From NCBI GenBank assembly GCA_951802195.1, contig OX637626.1:558001-622000 (forward strand): a stretch of 64,000 nt of DNA, in the 5' to 3' direction. Position numbers and translations under genes: made by a program. The notes beneath the pieces are model-generated. The model worked only from the letters and a program-made list of their open reading frames with translations. It did no database searches and was not told where the DNA came from. Source of the DNA: Tausonia pullulans. Lineage: Eukaryota > Basidiomycota > Tremellomycetes > Cystofilobasidiales > Mrakiaceae. Each line of letters opens with the position of its first letter. The stretch's first letter is position 1. Of the stretch, positions 22,484-34,850 are shown piece after piece.

Positions 22484-25400
22484 ATGTCGCAGCCCATGGA
22501 CGTCGATCTCCCTCACCCGGCACCATACCAGCCCCATCCAGTCGTCGAGACCCTCGAGAGCCACCTAGCTCCGCCCGGACATGACCAACCACCCCCTCCC
22601 CCTCCCCCGCCGCCCGTTGACGACACGACCGCCCCGGCACCGCCGCCGGCGAGCGCGACGCCTCACCCGCCGGCACCGCCCGAGGTCGCGTCCGCCGCCC
22701 ACACTCCTCCCCCTTCGACGACGACGACTGAGCACCTCTCCGTAACTGAGATGGTCAACGACAGAGCCGTCTCCCCGGCCCTCTCGGCTCTCCCCGCCGC
22801 TGTCCCCCAGCCCGAGCAGCAGCAGCAGCAACCACAGCCGCCGGCCGTCTACGCGCCTTCCCCTCCTCCCTCGGCCCCACTGGCGGCGCCATCCCCTCCC
22901 CTGGCCGCGTCATATGAGCAGCAGCAGCTACCTGTGGACCACCATGACTATCAACAGAAGCTCTCGCTCGCCCCGCCGCCTCCTCCCTCACACTCCCCCT
23001 CGCCAGTGCCGCCTCCGCCTCCGCCCACCCATCAGCACCAGGCGAGCGCGTCGCCAGCCCCGGCGCCACCCGTCGACGCTGCTTCTCTTGCCGCTTCGTC
23101 GCCCGTCACGGCTCCCCCTGCTGCTCAACAACATGTATACATTCCCCAGCCTCAGCAGCCTCACGCTGCCGCCACTCCTTCACCGCTCTACCCTCAGCCG
23201 CCGCCTGCTTCTCTTCCCGCCCACGCCCATCACGTCGAGGCCGCTTCAGCCGAGCCTTCGCCGCCCGCCTCGTCTGCTCCCGTCACGGCGCCGGCTTCCT
23301 TTGGCGCACCGAAGCCCATCTACACCGAGGGACAGGCGACGTACGCACCCCCGGCATGCTCGTCGGAACCCTCGCCGGCTCCTTCGCCGGCCGTTCAGGC
23401 GGCCAATGGCGTACAGGGCGCCCACACCAACGACCAGTCCATTCCGACGCCTCCCCCGAGCCATTACGAGGCCGAGGTACCCGGTCACCAGGCGTACCAT
23501 CACCAGCCACCACCTCCGGCTCAGGTCTCGGCAGCGTCTGCTGCTACCCCTGGTGTTGCAACTACGTACCATCACGCTCCTCCGCCGATGGCGCCCACGT
23601 ACGCACCCCCGCCTCCCTCCGCGCCTGCCCCGGACCACCCCGTCGCGCACCAGCAGCAGCAGTTCCAGCAGCTGGCCCCGCCCCCCCAACAGCAGCCGGC
23701 GTACGAGCCTCTGCCGCCTCCCCCGGCCCAGCTGCCGCCCTCGCATCCTCTCGCCCCGCCGCCTTCGACCTTTTCCGGCGCGTACCAGACCCCGTCCGAC
23801 ACGACGTACGACCCTCCGGCGGCGCCTCCTCCTCCTCCTTCTCAGCAGTATATGCCCCCGCCCGCCGCCTCGGCCGCGAGCTTGAAGCGCGAGTCGCCCT
23901 TCGATGCTGGAGGAGGCTACGGCAACGGCGTCTACCATGCGAGCCCGGGCGAGCAGCAGCCCCCAGCCCCCAAGCGGAGCAAGACGGACGTGAGTGTTGT
24001 CTTCCACTTTTTTCCTGTGTCTGCTTCTTTTCCCTCTCTCGCTCGAGCAAGAACCTTTTCTCCCTTCGTGTGCTCCCGACTTTTTTCATCGGGGAGGAGA
24101 CTATGCGTGTGTGATGCGGAGGCGACGAGAGTGAAAGAGAGGGGGGGAGGGGACGGGCTCTCTTTTTCATTCACCCTCGCGCCTCGATGAGGCCGGCGGT
24201 GTTCGAACCAGCCCGTCCGCGAGAAAATGAGGAGCAAGAGGAGAGGAGGAGGAACTGGATGCCCCCTTCTAGCGGAGGCTCCCTTGCACAGGACTCTCCG
24301 CCCGCCCAAAACACGCGTCTGTTCCTCGCTCGGTCGGAGGACGGACGGCGGGCGGGTTGGTCGACCCACCCCCCCCCCTCTTTCCCTTTCCCCCACTTCC
24401 CCCTCCTCTTAGACTCTCCGGCCAACTCCAATCCCTACATCCCGCGTCTCTCCTCCGCTTTGTCGGCCAGAGAGTCGCGCAACTGACGTCTCGACCTCCT
24501 TCCCTTTTTTTCGCCCTTACTTTGTCTTATCTACCGCCCGCCCGCCCTCACCTCGCCGCCCGTCGATCTGGTCATGCAGAAGCCTGCTCCGCTCTCGAGC
24601 ACCCAGCAGAAGTTCTTCATTCAGCTAGTTCGATCGCTCAAAAAGAACCCATCGGCATACGCGTTCCTCGTTCCCGTCGACCCGATCGCGCTCGCGATAC
24701 CTCAGTACCCGCAGATCATCTCGCACCCGATGGATCTTTCCACGCTCGAGTACAAGCTACAGGCGAGCGGGCCCAAAGCCAAGGGACGCAGCGACAAGGG
24801 CAAGTACGAAAACCGGGAGCAGGTTGTCGCCGACTTTCGCCGGATATGGAACAACTCGATCCAATTCAACGGACCCGAGCATCTTGTTTCGCTCGCCGGC
24901 AAGGAGCTCGAGAAGATCTTTGAGAAGGCGCTCCCGAGCCTGCCCAAGGATGAGCAGGTGAGTTGACACGTCGCCGCGTGGTTGCTCTTTGAATCCACTA
25001 CCGTCCTGACCTGTCTATTTGCCTGATTGTCTCTCCAGCCCAGACGCGAGTCGGTCACCCACGGCGGTGTTCCCCCTGCGCGACGCAACTCCGGCGACGA
25101 CGGGCGACCGAAACGCGAGATCCATCCTCCTCCCCCAAAGGACCTCTCGTGGACAGCCCCCAGCGGCGATAACGGCGCGGGCGGTCCTAGCGGCTCGGGC
25201 GCGCGCCGCAAGAGCGCTGGAGGCGGGAAGCGCAAGTCGGACGAGCAGATGAAGTACCTTAAACGCGAGCTCACGGAAATCGCCACAAAGAAGCAGTACT
25301 ACGAAATCTCGTACCCGTTCTCCGTTCCCGTCGGTGAGTGGCCGTCCGCTTACCCCATCTCGCATGCTGTCTGTCTCCTATTGAAGTTATCTGACCCGCC

Positions 25401-26770
25401 CTCTCTCACTTCAGACCCTATCGCTCTCAACATCCCCGATTACTTCAAGATCGTGAAGAAGCCGATGGACCTCTCGACGATCCGGTCCAACCTCGCTGAC
25501 GGGTACTACGAGGACCCTGCCGACGTCAACAAAGACGTTCAGCTCATGTTCAAGAACTGCTTCCTGTTCAACCCTCCCGGGACCCCCGTCGCCGTCGCAG
25601 GCAAGGCGCTCCAGGCGGTCTGGGAGGAGAAGTGGCGCAACCTACCGCCAAAGGTGTATGAAAGCGAGAGCGAGGAGGTCGATGATGACGCTGGATCTGA
25701 CGATGATGGTGGGTCTTCCCTTCGTCGCGTCCTTGCGCTCCCCGGCGTTCTGAGCTGACGTGTCGATCTCCACTCCCCTCCTCAGCCATCAATGCCCTCC
25801 AGCACCAAATTGCCCAGCTCAACCGCCAGCTCGTGGACCTCAAGGCTAAGAAGGCGGCCTCAAAGCGGGCCAAGTCGGAAAAGAAGGCGGCTTCATCGCT
25901 TGCGAAGGCTCAGAAAGCTGCCGCCCTCGCCTCGTCCTCGCTTCACCACGTCCCTCCGCCGGCAGCAGCGCCCGTGGCTGTCGCACCTCAGAAGGCACCT
26001 AAACCGCCAAAGGCTGCGTCCGCTGCGCAAAAGGCGGCCGAGGGGGCTTACACCCCGCCGGCGCCGGCGCCTCCTAAGCCGAAAAAACAGAACGCGGCAT
26101 CATCGTCGGCCGGTGGGGCTGGGCCGAAAAAGGCAAAGAAGCAACGTACTGCAGCGGACGATGACGAAAGCGACGGCGAGATGACAAGCGTGACCATGGC
26201 GCAGAAGCAGGAACTCGCCGACAAGATCCAGGTCGCCGATGGCGATGTCCTCCACCAGGCCATCGTTATCATTCAGCAGAGCATGCCTCTGGGAGACGTG
26301 AGTCGACCCTCTCGTTGTGCTCGACGTGAGAACATCGTTCGTTGAACTCAGCTCCCTCCACCACCAGGCTTCCGACGAGATTGAGCTCGACATCGAGTCC
26401 TTGCCGAACGCGACGGTCCTAAAGTTGTACGAGCTCGTCGTTCGCGGCCCTAAGAAGGCCAAGCAAGTCAAGAAGTCAGGCAACGGTGGCAACAAACACG
26501 CGACGGGCGGCCTCAACCGCAAGAGCATGAACGAAGAGGTCGAAGCCGAGCGGATTCGCAAGCTGGAGGCCAAGCTGGCGGGGTTCGAGCAGCGTGCGTA
26601 CTCTGACCCTTCCCTTCTCCACGCTCCTTCCGTGTTTTTGACGACGATTAACATCTCTGCTTCCAGCCGTCCCTCCTCCTGCCCCCATCGCCGCTGCTGC
26701 TGCTCCTCCTCGTCGCCCTGCGTCCGAGTCTGGCTCGGACAGCGATGATTCTGCCTCAGACTCCGAGTAG
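22484..26770 (+). CDS. BDF1: BET-family double bromodomain protein (Bdf1/Brd type)
   Basis: Nuclear reader of acetylated histone tails that helps TFIID and transcription. Exon 1 alone (22484-23989) encodes 502 residues rich in Pro, Ala, Gln, Ser and His. After a 590-nt intron the first bromodomain starts LSSTQQKFFIQLVRSLKKNP and has the motif PQYPQIISHPMDLSTLEYKL and the acetyl-lysine Asn in RRIWNNSIQFNGPEH. A linker with KRKSDEQMKYLKREL leads to the second bromodomain: DPIALNIPDYFKIVKKPMDL and LMFKNCFLFNPPGTPV (Asn again). A coiled coil (INALQHQIAQLNRQLVDLKA), an Ala/Lys-rich stretch and the NET domain (MAQKQELADKIQVADGDVLH, DEIELDIESLPNATVLKLYE) follow. The tail is Ser/Asp-rich (SESGSDSDDSASDSE), as in Brd proteins. 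Total is about 1,100 residues, longer than yeast Bdf1 because of the head. Confidence 0.94.
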
Positions 26771-27242
26771 TTCGTTTCCTCCTTCCCCCCTCTCCCACCG
26801 TTACGTCTTCCCACATCCGCCTCTTAGTCCCAATTCCCTGAGTTGTTTAGTACCCTCTCTGTCTCTTTGTCTTCACGCCCTTGTCTCTTGTCCCTCTTCC
26901 CCTCTTTTCTCTCTCCTCCTTGGGCCGTCGCTTAGCATCAACTGAGCAGGGGAGAGAGCCTCTATCCCCTCCTTCTCTGGCCCGGTTGACATTTCTCTTT
27001 CTTGTGCGTCTCTCCTCTGCCTCTTTTGAGCCGGTGCCACAAAATTCTATCGAGATCTTTGCTTTGTATTCCTGCTGAGAGGTTTTCGGCCGATGGTTGT
27101 GAATCGGTGGCGTTTGGGGGGCAAGCAAGGATCATGCGCGCGTCGCCTATCCCTTCCGGCTCAGTCTCCTTCTCTCTCCTAGCCGGGGGAGCCTTTCTTT
27201 CATCCTCCAATAACGGCCACATTCCAATAGACACGGATCAAC
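26771..27242. other. Intergenic region between the BET gene and the glucoamylase (472 bp)
   Basis: C/T-rich 3' UTR of the upstream gene (26771-27010), then less biased sequence that should be the glucoamylase promoter. No ORF of note was seen. Confidence 0.55.
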
Positions 27243-29691
27243 ATGCCCGAGAAGCAGCCCCTCCTCCCAACTCGTCCTCCGTCCTCGTCTGAGTCCCATG
27301 GCCACCAGCGACGCTCCCACGCCCGCTTTGGCTTCCTCGTTGCTGCTCTGTCGGCAACCGCCGGCCTCTTGCTCCTTGCTACCCCTCTTCCCGCCACCCT
27401 CACCACCATTGCCCGACGACGCTCGTCCCATCTGCCGGTGTCTTGGGTCCATCACTGCGAGCAGCAGCGCCCATTCCCTACTGAAGAGGAGACTGGCCTC
27501 GACCGCTGGCTCAAGGTCGAACGACAGATTGCGTGGGATGGGGTCCTCGCCAACATGTGAGCTAGATGATCCTACCGCCCGCTCCTCGCCTCCTCTTAGC
27601 TGTGTCAACTCAATACTAACTCCCTCTCCCTATGTCTCGCTCCCAGCGGCCCAGCTTGTGGAGCAAAGCCCGGCCTGGTGATTGCTAGCCCGTCCAGGTC
27701 TTCGCCGAACGTTAGTTGAGGTCGTCTCCCTTCCTTCTCTTATCCGACCTCTCAATGACGTCGTCTGCACGCACCCCTTTCCCCGGCCGGTGACTCTCGC
27801 ATGCTGTCTGTCTTTGGCGTCACTCACAAAACAATTTTCCCCCGACGCCTCCCTTCAGTACTACTGTGAGACGCCTCCTATGGCGCGCGATCGTCGATTC
27901 GACGGTTGTCCCGAGAGAAGAGGATGACGTTGACGTGCATGTAAATCGGTCGCGCAGACACATGGACCAGGGACTCGGCCCTCACCTTTGCCACCATCTT
28001 TTCTCGTTTCCTCCCTCCTCCTGCCACAGACGATGAGGACGCCGTCGTAGTCGACCACTCGCTTGAACCGCTTCTTCGCGAGTACGTCGAGAGCCAGCGG
28101 AACCTCCAGCTGATCGACAACCCGAGCGGAGGGTTCACCTCTGGCGGACTCGGCGAGCCAAAGTTTCACGTCAATGGAAGCGCGTTCCAGGGAAACTGGG
28201 GGAGGCCGCAGAATGTAAGATCTCTCTGTGTCAGCCAGCCGCAACGGCAGCAAGACAAGGCTGATCGCTGGGTCGACCCTCCCAGGACGGACCCCCTCTG
28301 CGCGCCTTGGTCCTCGTCCGCTATGCCGAGTTTCTCCTTGACCGAAACCATCCGGAGGATGAGCGCTTTGTGAGGTCTCTCCTCTACGACCCGAAAAGGC
28401 TCATGGCGCCCTCGTCGGTTGTCAAGTCGGACCTCGAGTATGCAGCTCATCACTGGGAGGAGAACTCGTTCGACCTCTGGTGCGTAAGAGATTTGAAAAA
28501 ACTGCTTCCTTTTCTGACCCTTCTCTCTCCTTTTACAGGGAAGAAATTTCCGGCGCTCATTTTTTTACCCTCCTTGCCACTCATCGCGCCCTCACCCTCG
28601 GCTCCCACCTTGCCCTACGACTCTCAGACCCAGGCGCCTCGCAATTCTACCTCGCCGAAGCCGCCCGGATCCTCGACCGCCTCGAGGACTTCTGGCTTCC
28701 CTCTGAGAGCCATATCGTCGCTTCCCTCCCGAAAACTAAGTTCCATCGCTCCGGCCTCGACGCGGCCATCTTCCTTGGCGTGCTGCGAGCTGGTGGCCAA
28801 GGGGAGGAGACATGGGGCGTCGCGGGTGGAAGGACGCTCGCGACGATCGTTAAGTACGTCGATGGGTTCAAGGAATTATACGGGATCAACGCGCACCCGA
28901 GTGAAGACTGGAACGGTGCAGTAGCGGTTGGCCGGTACACCGGTGAGCATCTCGTTCGTCCAATTGCTGCGAGTGTGACGAGGTAATGACGCTGGTGTCC
29001 ATGCAGAGGATATCTACGATGGAACGGGAACTTCCAAGGCCAACCCTTGGTTTATCTGCACGTTCGCTGTTGCCGGTAAGTGGTGACGGAGTGCTACGCT
29101 GCGAAAAGCTACTGACACTCTGATCCCCACCACAGAGACCCTCTATCGGTCGGTTCTCCCTTTTCTCTCCGGAACAATCAGTTCTCTGACTCGAGTTCCT
29201 CCTTTCTCTCCAGCGCGGCCACCTACTTTGAATCCCACCGCTCCATCTACGTCACCGAGACCTCCCTCCCCTTCTTCCAACGCCTCCGCCCCTCCGCCAC
29301 CCACCGTGACATCTATACAGCCGCCAAGCCTAAAGAACCCTTGGGTGCATTTGAGGAGGTCCTCGAGGCGCTCGTCCAGTGGGCCGATGGGTTCCTCGCT
29401 GTCGGAAAGACGTTTGCGGGCGAGAAGGGGATGCTGAGTGAGCAGTTTGACAAGTGAGTCGCTCTTCCGGCGGTGGCAACTTTATTTCGCTCACTGATTC
29501 TTCCTTCTTCCCGCCTTTCTAGGCACGACGGGTCTTCCCGTGGAGCGAAGAACCTCACCTGGTCGTTCGGAGCCCTTCTTGACGCCGACAACGCGAGGAT
29601 CGACTACTTTGAAACAAAGAACCGGCACCGGCGTCATAACAAGCTCCCCGCCAGCCTCCCTCCTGTTCGTCAGACGCCGTCGAAAGGCTGA
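27243..29691 (+). CDS. GH15 glucoamylase with N-terminal membrane anchor
   Basis: Glucan 1,4-alpha-glucosidase that releases glucose from the ends of starch or glycogen. The N-terminus (MPEKQPLLPTRPPSSSE...) is followed by the hydrophobic stretch FGFLVAALSATAGLLLLATP. There is no ordinary signal peptide, so it looks like a type II membrane protein. The GH15 core starts LDRWLKVERQIAWDGVLANI and GPACGAKPGLVIASPSRSSP. The -1 subsite block YYYTWTRDSALTF is rebuilt only through a 7-nt exon. Others are GGLGEPKFHVNGSAFQGNWG, PQNDGPPLRALVL, the general-acid region NSFDLWEEISGAHFFTLLAT, NPWFICTFAVAETLYRA and SEQFDKHDGSSRGAKNLTWS (general base Glu in SEQF), then FGALLDA. No starch-binding CBM20 is present. 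About ten exons give some 600 residues. The stop is at 29689-29691. Confidence 0.92.
27859..27865 (+). other. 7-nt microexon of the glucoamylase gene
   Basis: The exon is TACTACT between acceptor ...CCCTTCAG and donor GTGAG. Upstream exon ends ...TCG CCG AAC (27710) in phase 0; downstream exon starts ACACATGGACC (27958). Joined, they read SPNYYYTWTRDSALTF, which matches the GH15 active-site block; leaving the exon out breaks the frame. Confidence 0.88.
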
Positions 29692-30678
29692 GTGAGACGC
29701 CATGCTCGCTTGGATGGCTGGGACTGCTTCATGGATAACTCTATCTTCCCCCCACCCCCGTTAGCTTCTCCCGCAGTTGCCTTCCTTGCATAGTAGTAGT
29801 AGTAACAGGAGTACGCTCGTTTTCAACGAACGCCGCGCCACATACCTTGGTTCTGCATGCCCTCACGCTCAGATTGATCCTATCTCCCCCCCTCTCTCAG
29901 TCCGTACCTAGCCCATCTGCTCTCTCTCTCTTTTCTTGGTGCTTCCTTCCCCCTTACGAAGTGTTGCTGCCTCGCTGCCTGAACCGTGTTCCGACCCTGC
30001 GATGACACACGATCGATCTTTGATTGCTCCCCCCCCCGGTCTCTCAAAGGCGCGCCCCTTTCCGGAGGAGGAACTAGTGCGACAGGGTCGGTCCTTTCCT
30101 GGTGGTGGAGCATAGGGCGGAGAAGTAATAAGAATAAAAAAAAAGAAACGTGCGGAGTGAGGGGGGGGGGAGGGCGGAGAGGGCAACCAGAAAGGGCCTG
30201 GGCAATGAATGAAGACTGTAGGTGTGTGTGGAGGAGGGAGAACGATGGAATGCACGAAACTGAAGGATATGGGCACGTAAAAAGAGAGAGTAAGAAAAAG
30301 AGCGAAATTGGGCTTTTTTTGTGAGCGAGAAGGGAAGGAATGAAGAGGGGTCGGTGGGTGGGGTTTAGGCTTCGGAAATCGAAAGCGTCCAATGAGAGAA
30401 TGGAGAGGAAAGTAAGGACCGGATGAGGGAGAGGGGGAAGAAATTACAACTCAGAATGTAAAGAAATGATAGGAAGGGAAGGAGGGCAGGGCAAGGCAGG
30501 GCAAGGAGACTAGGGAGACAGAAAGGTAGGGGAAAGAGGCGGAGTAGTGTTTATAGAGGCGAGGTTGTAGTGATGGATGATACGGCAGGGGGACCAAGTC
30601 GATGGGGGTATGGCTACAGAGCACGGAGAAAAGGGGAATGAAAAGCAGCAGATGGGAGGGATAGAAGGAACAGAGGGC
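29692..30678. other. Convergent intergenic region, low complexity (987 bp)
   Basis: This lies between the ends of the glucoamylase (+) and the Ser/Pro-rich gene (-). It holds a short TAG repeat (29791-29804), C and G homopolymers (near 30030 and 30164) and a long purine-rich part on the + strand (30110-30530) with GGCAAGGCAG-type near-repeats at 30488-30510. No gene was seen; the purine strand is the C/T-rich 3' UTR of the minus-strand gene. Confidence 0.55.
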
Positions 30679-33600
30679 TCAAACCTCATCCCGCCGTCCA
30701 GAGGAACCCCGGCGGTGTGCCATCGCCTGCTGCTGGGCCTGCTGCTGGGCCTGCGGCTGAACAAGGAGACTCTGTCGACTCGTGCGGTGCGAGATCGTCC
30801 TCGCCTGCTGCTGCTGGTGGTGGTAATGGTACGCGGCAGCTGCGGCAGCTGCCTGCTGAGCGTGGTAAGGATGCGGCTGGGGGTGATATGGATTGTACGC
30901 TGGCTGACCACCACCATAGTACACAGCGGTGAGGTTGACCTGCGGCGTGGAGGATGGCACGTAGAGCTGCGGGTAGGACGACGCTGGGGTGAGCTGGGCG
31001 AGGTGGAGGTGCGCGGTCGGCAGAGCAGGCTGAGGGAGCGGAGGGACAGCGAGTGGAAGCGAACCGGGAAGAGGAGGCTGGGCGTGAATCGAGTGCCACG
31101 AAGGGTGGCGCGGGAGAGGCGAAGGCCGGGCGAATGAAGGCGAAGGACGGTACATCATCGTCGGGGTGGCGGTCGAGGTGGATGAGGGCGATTTGTGAGG
31201 GTGCGACAACGGTTGGAGACCGCTGGGCGCCGTGGATAGGAGGCCTGACTTGGCGTGGTAGAGCGCGGGTCGGGGTGGCGTCGATGAAGACACGGACGAC
31301 CGAGGGCTCATCGTCTGCGGCGAAGATGTCGCCGTCGTTGAGATGAGCGAGGGCGGCCGCTCTTGGAACGTCGCCGGGTTCGCCTGGATGTGAAGGTTCG
31401 GACGACTCGCGCCGCCGAGACCACCGGCATACATGCTCGCCCGCCTGCGATCCTCGAACTCGGGCCGAGCCAGTCCATCGCCTCTCGACGCCGGGGTCGA
31501 CTCCCCGATGGTCCTCGCCGTCTCGCTCCGTCTCAGTGGGACCGGCTTCGACGAGCTAGAGCAAGCGCTGCTGCTCGCTCCACTGGAAGTGGCCGGCACC
31601 ACCTCATCCCAATGTCCCGACTCGGGGATTTCCCTCGTCCTCGCCCCAATCTTTGCCTCCTCCCTTCTCCTCCTTGCCGCCCCGACCTCCGCCTTGATCC
31701 GATCCTGCTTCCTCCTCTCCGCCTCTTCTTGCCTTCTTACCTCCAGGGCCCGCTGGAACTCCCGCTGCTCACGTGCCGCCTCCTCGCGAGCATGACGCTC
31801 TTCTTCACAGGCGCGACGTTCAGCCTCACGGGTACCACGTTCGAGGTCACGCGCGAGGATCTCGGACGAGAATCGGACGCGCTCGCGTGGGGCAGGCGGA
31901 GAGAGGAAGGAGGGCACGAGCGAGGACGAGATGATCGGGGGTGAGAGAAGCATGGCCGAGGAGGGACCGTCATTCACTCGAGGAGCGGGGGACAGCTTCC
32001 TGGGCAGGGAGCAACCAAACGATGACCGGTGCTTCAAACACGAGAGCGGAAGCTCGTCCTCCTCGTCCTCGTCCTCACCCTCGTCGATGGCGGAACCCTC
32101 GACGTCGGGGAAGGCGACCGCACGGTTGGCGGAAGCATGAGGGAACGATTGTCTCGCGAGCGGGTTCAGGCGGGTCGTCGTCGGCCGAAGTGGAAGGAGG
32201 CCCGTTGGAGCCGGGAGAGCCGGGTCCGAGTTGGACCGCTGCTGCTGCCAGATTGCAGCCGGCGGCTCAAGAAGAAACGTCGACTCTTCTCCTTCAAGCA
32301 TCGGCAACATGGACGGTGAGCGAAGGAACGCCGAGGGGACAGACGTCGGCATCTTGGTCGTGAAGTCCAGGTCCGGCAGCTCTGAGATGGGAGTGACGTC
32401 CTCGCTGGCGAGACGCGGCTGGTCCGTTGGGCTAGTCTGTCGGAAAGGAGGAGAGATGGCAGCGACAGGCGTTGAGGGCGACGTCGACGATGGTCGCTCT
32501 TCAGAGTGTAGAGGTTGGACCTTGAGTAGCAAGCCGCCATCCGCCGCCGACGGCTGTTGCTTGGCCGAATTGAACCACGACGTCGGCCGTTCAAACGCTC
32601 GCTCTTGAATTGCCTCGGCCATTGCCTCGATCCCTCTTGAAAGCTCGAGCTCCGCGAGTCCCAGGTTCCTCGCCGTTTCAATGTCCACCTCGACGATATC
32701 CCCATAGGAATCATCGAGTCTCTGCCAGCACACCACGCGTTCTTTGAATCCGGGTCGAGCGAGGAAGGCGAGGATCCCCGATCCGGCGGCCGGGGCCACA
32801 GTGGCGGCTCGGAGGGGGGAAGAGGAGATGTTGGTGGGCGCAACGGTCTCAGTCGGGGGTGGCTCGCCGATGCTCGCGATGAAATTGCCAGAGACTTGGT
32901 CTCGGAGAAGCGAGACAGGTTTGGCTCGAAAGAGCCTGTGGAGAGAATGAGTGTTTTAGTCAGTTGATGTGAAAGAAAGGAAGGAAGTGACATGATCTCA
33001 AACCTAGTGAGCGCCTCAACCTCGGCCCTGCTTGCCCTGCCGCCCTTTTCGAGCCTCTGCATAAGGCTACGAAGACCAAGCTCGGCGACCAGGCCTGACA
33101 CCCTCTCGCGGCGTCGCGAGCCGTACTTGGGCGTGTAAGGATTGGTGCTGCTCGGGAAACGACGTTCTGTAGACCCGATCAACCCGCCATAGGTACCAGC
33201 AGAAGGAGTGCAGGGGGAGGAGGCGGACGTGAGGGAAACCGATCCCTTGCGATTGAATGGGCCGGCAACGAACAAGGGATGCGGCGCCGTCGGTGGGCGA
33301 ACGAGAAGGGAGAGCTTCTGAGACGAGAGTAGGTGGAGCGATTGGAGAGGCGAGAGTTGCGGGGGAGCCTTAGATTCATCGACCGTTGAGATGGGAGAGG
33401 TCATGGCGGCCATATGGGGGATAGACACCGGCGGCTGCAGCTGTTGCTGTTGGCCGGATGGGAAGAGGGTGGTGGGTGAGACAGGGCTCGCTGGCCCGGA
33501 TCGAGCGCTATCAGCAGGCGAGGCCGGAGCCGAGTTGGAGGATCGAAAGGCCGAGGCGAAGGGAAACGTCTGAAGGGGAGCCAGAATGCGCTTGCTCGCC

Positions 33601-34850
33601 GATCGAGCGGCTCCTCCTGGGGGGACGAGCTCGTTCGACGGTGAGGACGATGGTGATAGCGGAGGCGAGGCATCTTCGAAGGGATGCTGCCGATCCTTCA
33701 TCTTCTTGCTCATGATCTCCACCGGAGCCTTGGCGATAGGGGCGGCAGTGGCAGGTGCAGGTGCAGTCGATCTTGCCGAGGGGATCGCGATCTCGGCAAC
33801 AGAAAGAGGAGCGAGATTTGACTGCTTCACCGCCTTCTCCCTGCCCTTCTTGAATGACGAAGACGAGCCCGATAGCCATTCCTTGAGGACGCCGAATCCC
33901 CCACCGCCGCTAGGGCCGGATGAAACCTTCTTGGCCTTCTTGGCCGCCGCGACCGGCTCAGGCATCATCCCGAGAATTGGGGAGGACGCCGGCGAGGAGG
34001 TCGCCGAGGTGTCCGAGGGATCTTGAATGCGTGGGAGCAACGTCACAGGCGGGAGCGAGGTCGACGAGCCCGTGGCGGAGGAAAGTGTCAACTCGGACGA
34101 GGAGGACGAGATCGTGAGCGAGGAGGACTGGTGGGATCAACGAAAGTCAAACGTCCGCATGCGCAACCATCTCGCATCTCGAGGGACAAGCGAGCGAACG
34201 ACTCACCTCGGTCCCAACAGAGTCACAGCTGCCACTTCGGTTGCCGAGCATCCACACCCTCGGCGGTCGTTCCAGCTCGTTGTCCTCATCTTGCTGCTCA
34301 GCAATGTTGTCCGCGAGCCAGGAGCGTCCTCGTGGCGGGAGGGCAGCGGCGGGGACGACGTTAAGAGCTGTGGACGAGGACGAGCCAAGGTTGCGCAATC
34401 CCAAGGACGAGCGACTGCTAGTGCTCTCTTCGAGCGTGACCGCTGAGGCAAGGAGGACGGACCCCGCCCCGAGCAGGCCTGGACTCGAGCTTCCACTTTC
34501 TGCAAGTTGGTCCCGGTCTTCGTCAATGGTGATGGTGGTCGGGTCGGAGGCGAGATGCAGAGAGTCCCAAGCACAATCGGCTGCTTTGATGGCGAGAAGA
34601 CGATGAGTCGATATGAGAGGGAATTCGGCAGAAGAAGAAGGAAGACAAGAGGATAGATTGAGAGAGAGGTCAATGAATGGCTACGATCGAATGCGGCGGA
34701 AGGACGGGCGTTTGCGAGCGTACGTGATGACGAGAAGTAAGGTGCCGGCTCCCCGGCGCCCGATCGCGAAAGCGCGCGAGACGAGAAAGACTGCGGCGGC
34801 GCGGAGGGCCCGGAGGGCCCGGCCTGGACGAAGATTGCAGCGGAGGACAT
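30679..34850 (-). CDS. Long Ser/Pro/Gln-rich protein of unknown function
   Basis: I do not recognise this gene. Four exons join in frame: MSSAAIFVQAGPSGPSAPPQ...PYFSSS; then PADCAWDSLHLASDPTTITI...PPRVWMLGNRSGSCDSVGTE; a long third exon (about 34133-33005) with SSSLTISSSSSELTLSSATG, GVLKEWLSGSSSSFKKGREK and YTPKYGSRRRERVSGLVAEL; and a last exon of about 750 codons starting LFRAKPVSLLRDQVSGNF. The most ordered part straddles the exon 3/4 junction (GLRSLMQRLEKGGRASRAEV, CWQRLDDSYGDIVEVDIETA). A charged coiled coil (about 31690-31900) follows, rich in Arg/Glu. The C-terminus is Pro/His/Gln/Tyr-rich (YHYHHQQQQARTISHRTSR). About 1,330 residues. Such proteins are often regulators, but nothing here proves it. 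The N-terminus may be longer through an extra exon with ATG at 35174. Confidence 0.75.

Noticed and set aside
23246-24007. 253-codon Arg/Gly-rich minus ORF opposite the BET head
   Set aside because: It is the antisense shadow of the Pro/Ala-rich coding exon.
24198-24212. GTTCGAACC in the BET intron, B-box-like on both strands
   Set aside because: T-arm pairing fails on either strand and no acceptor stem can be formed.
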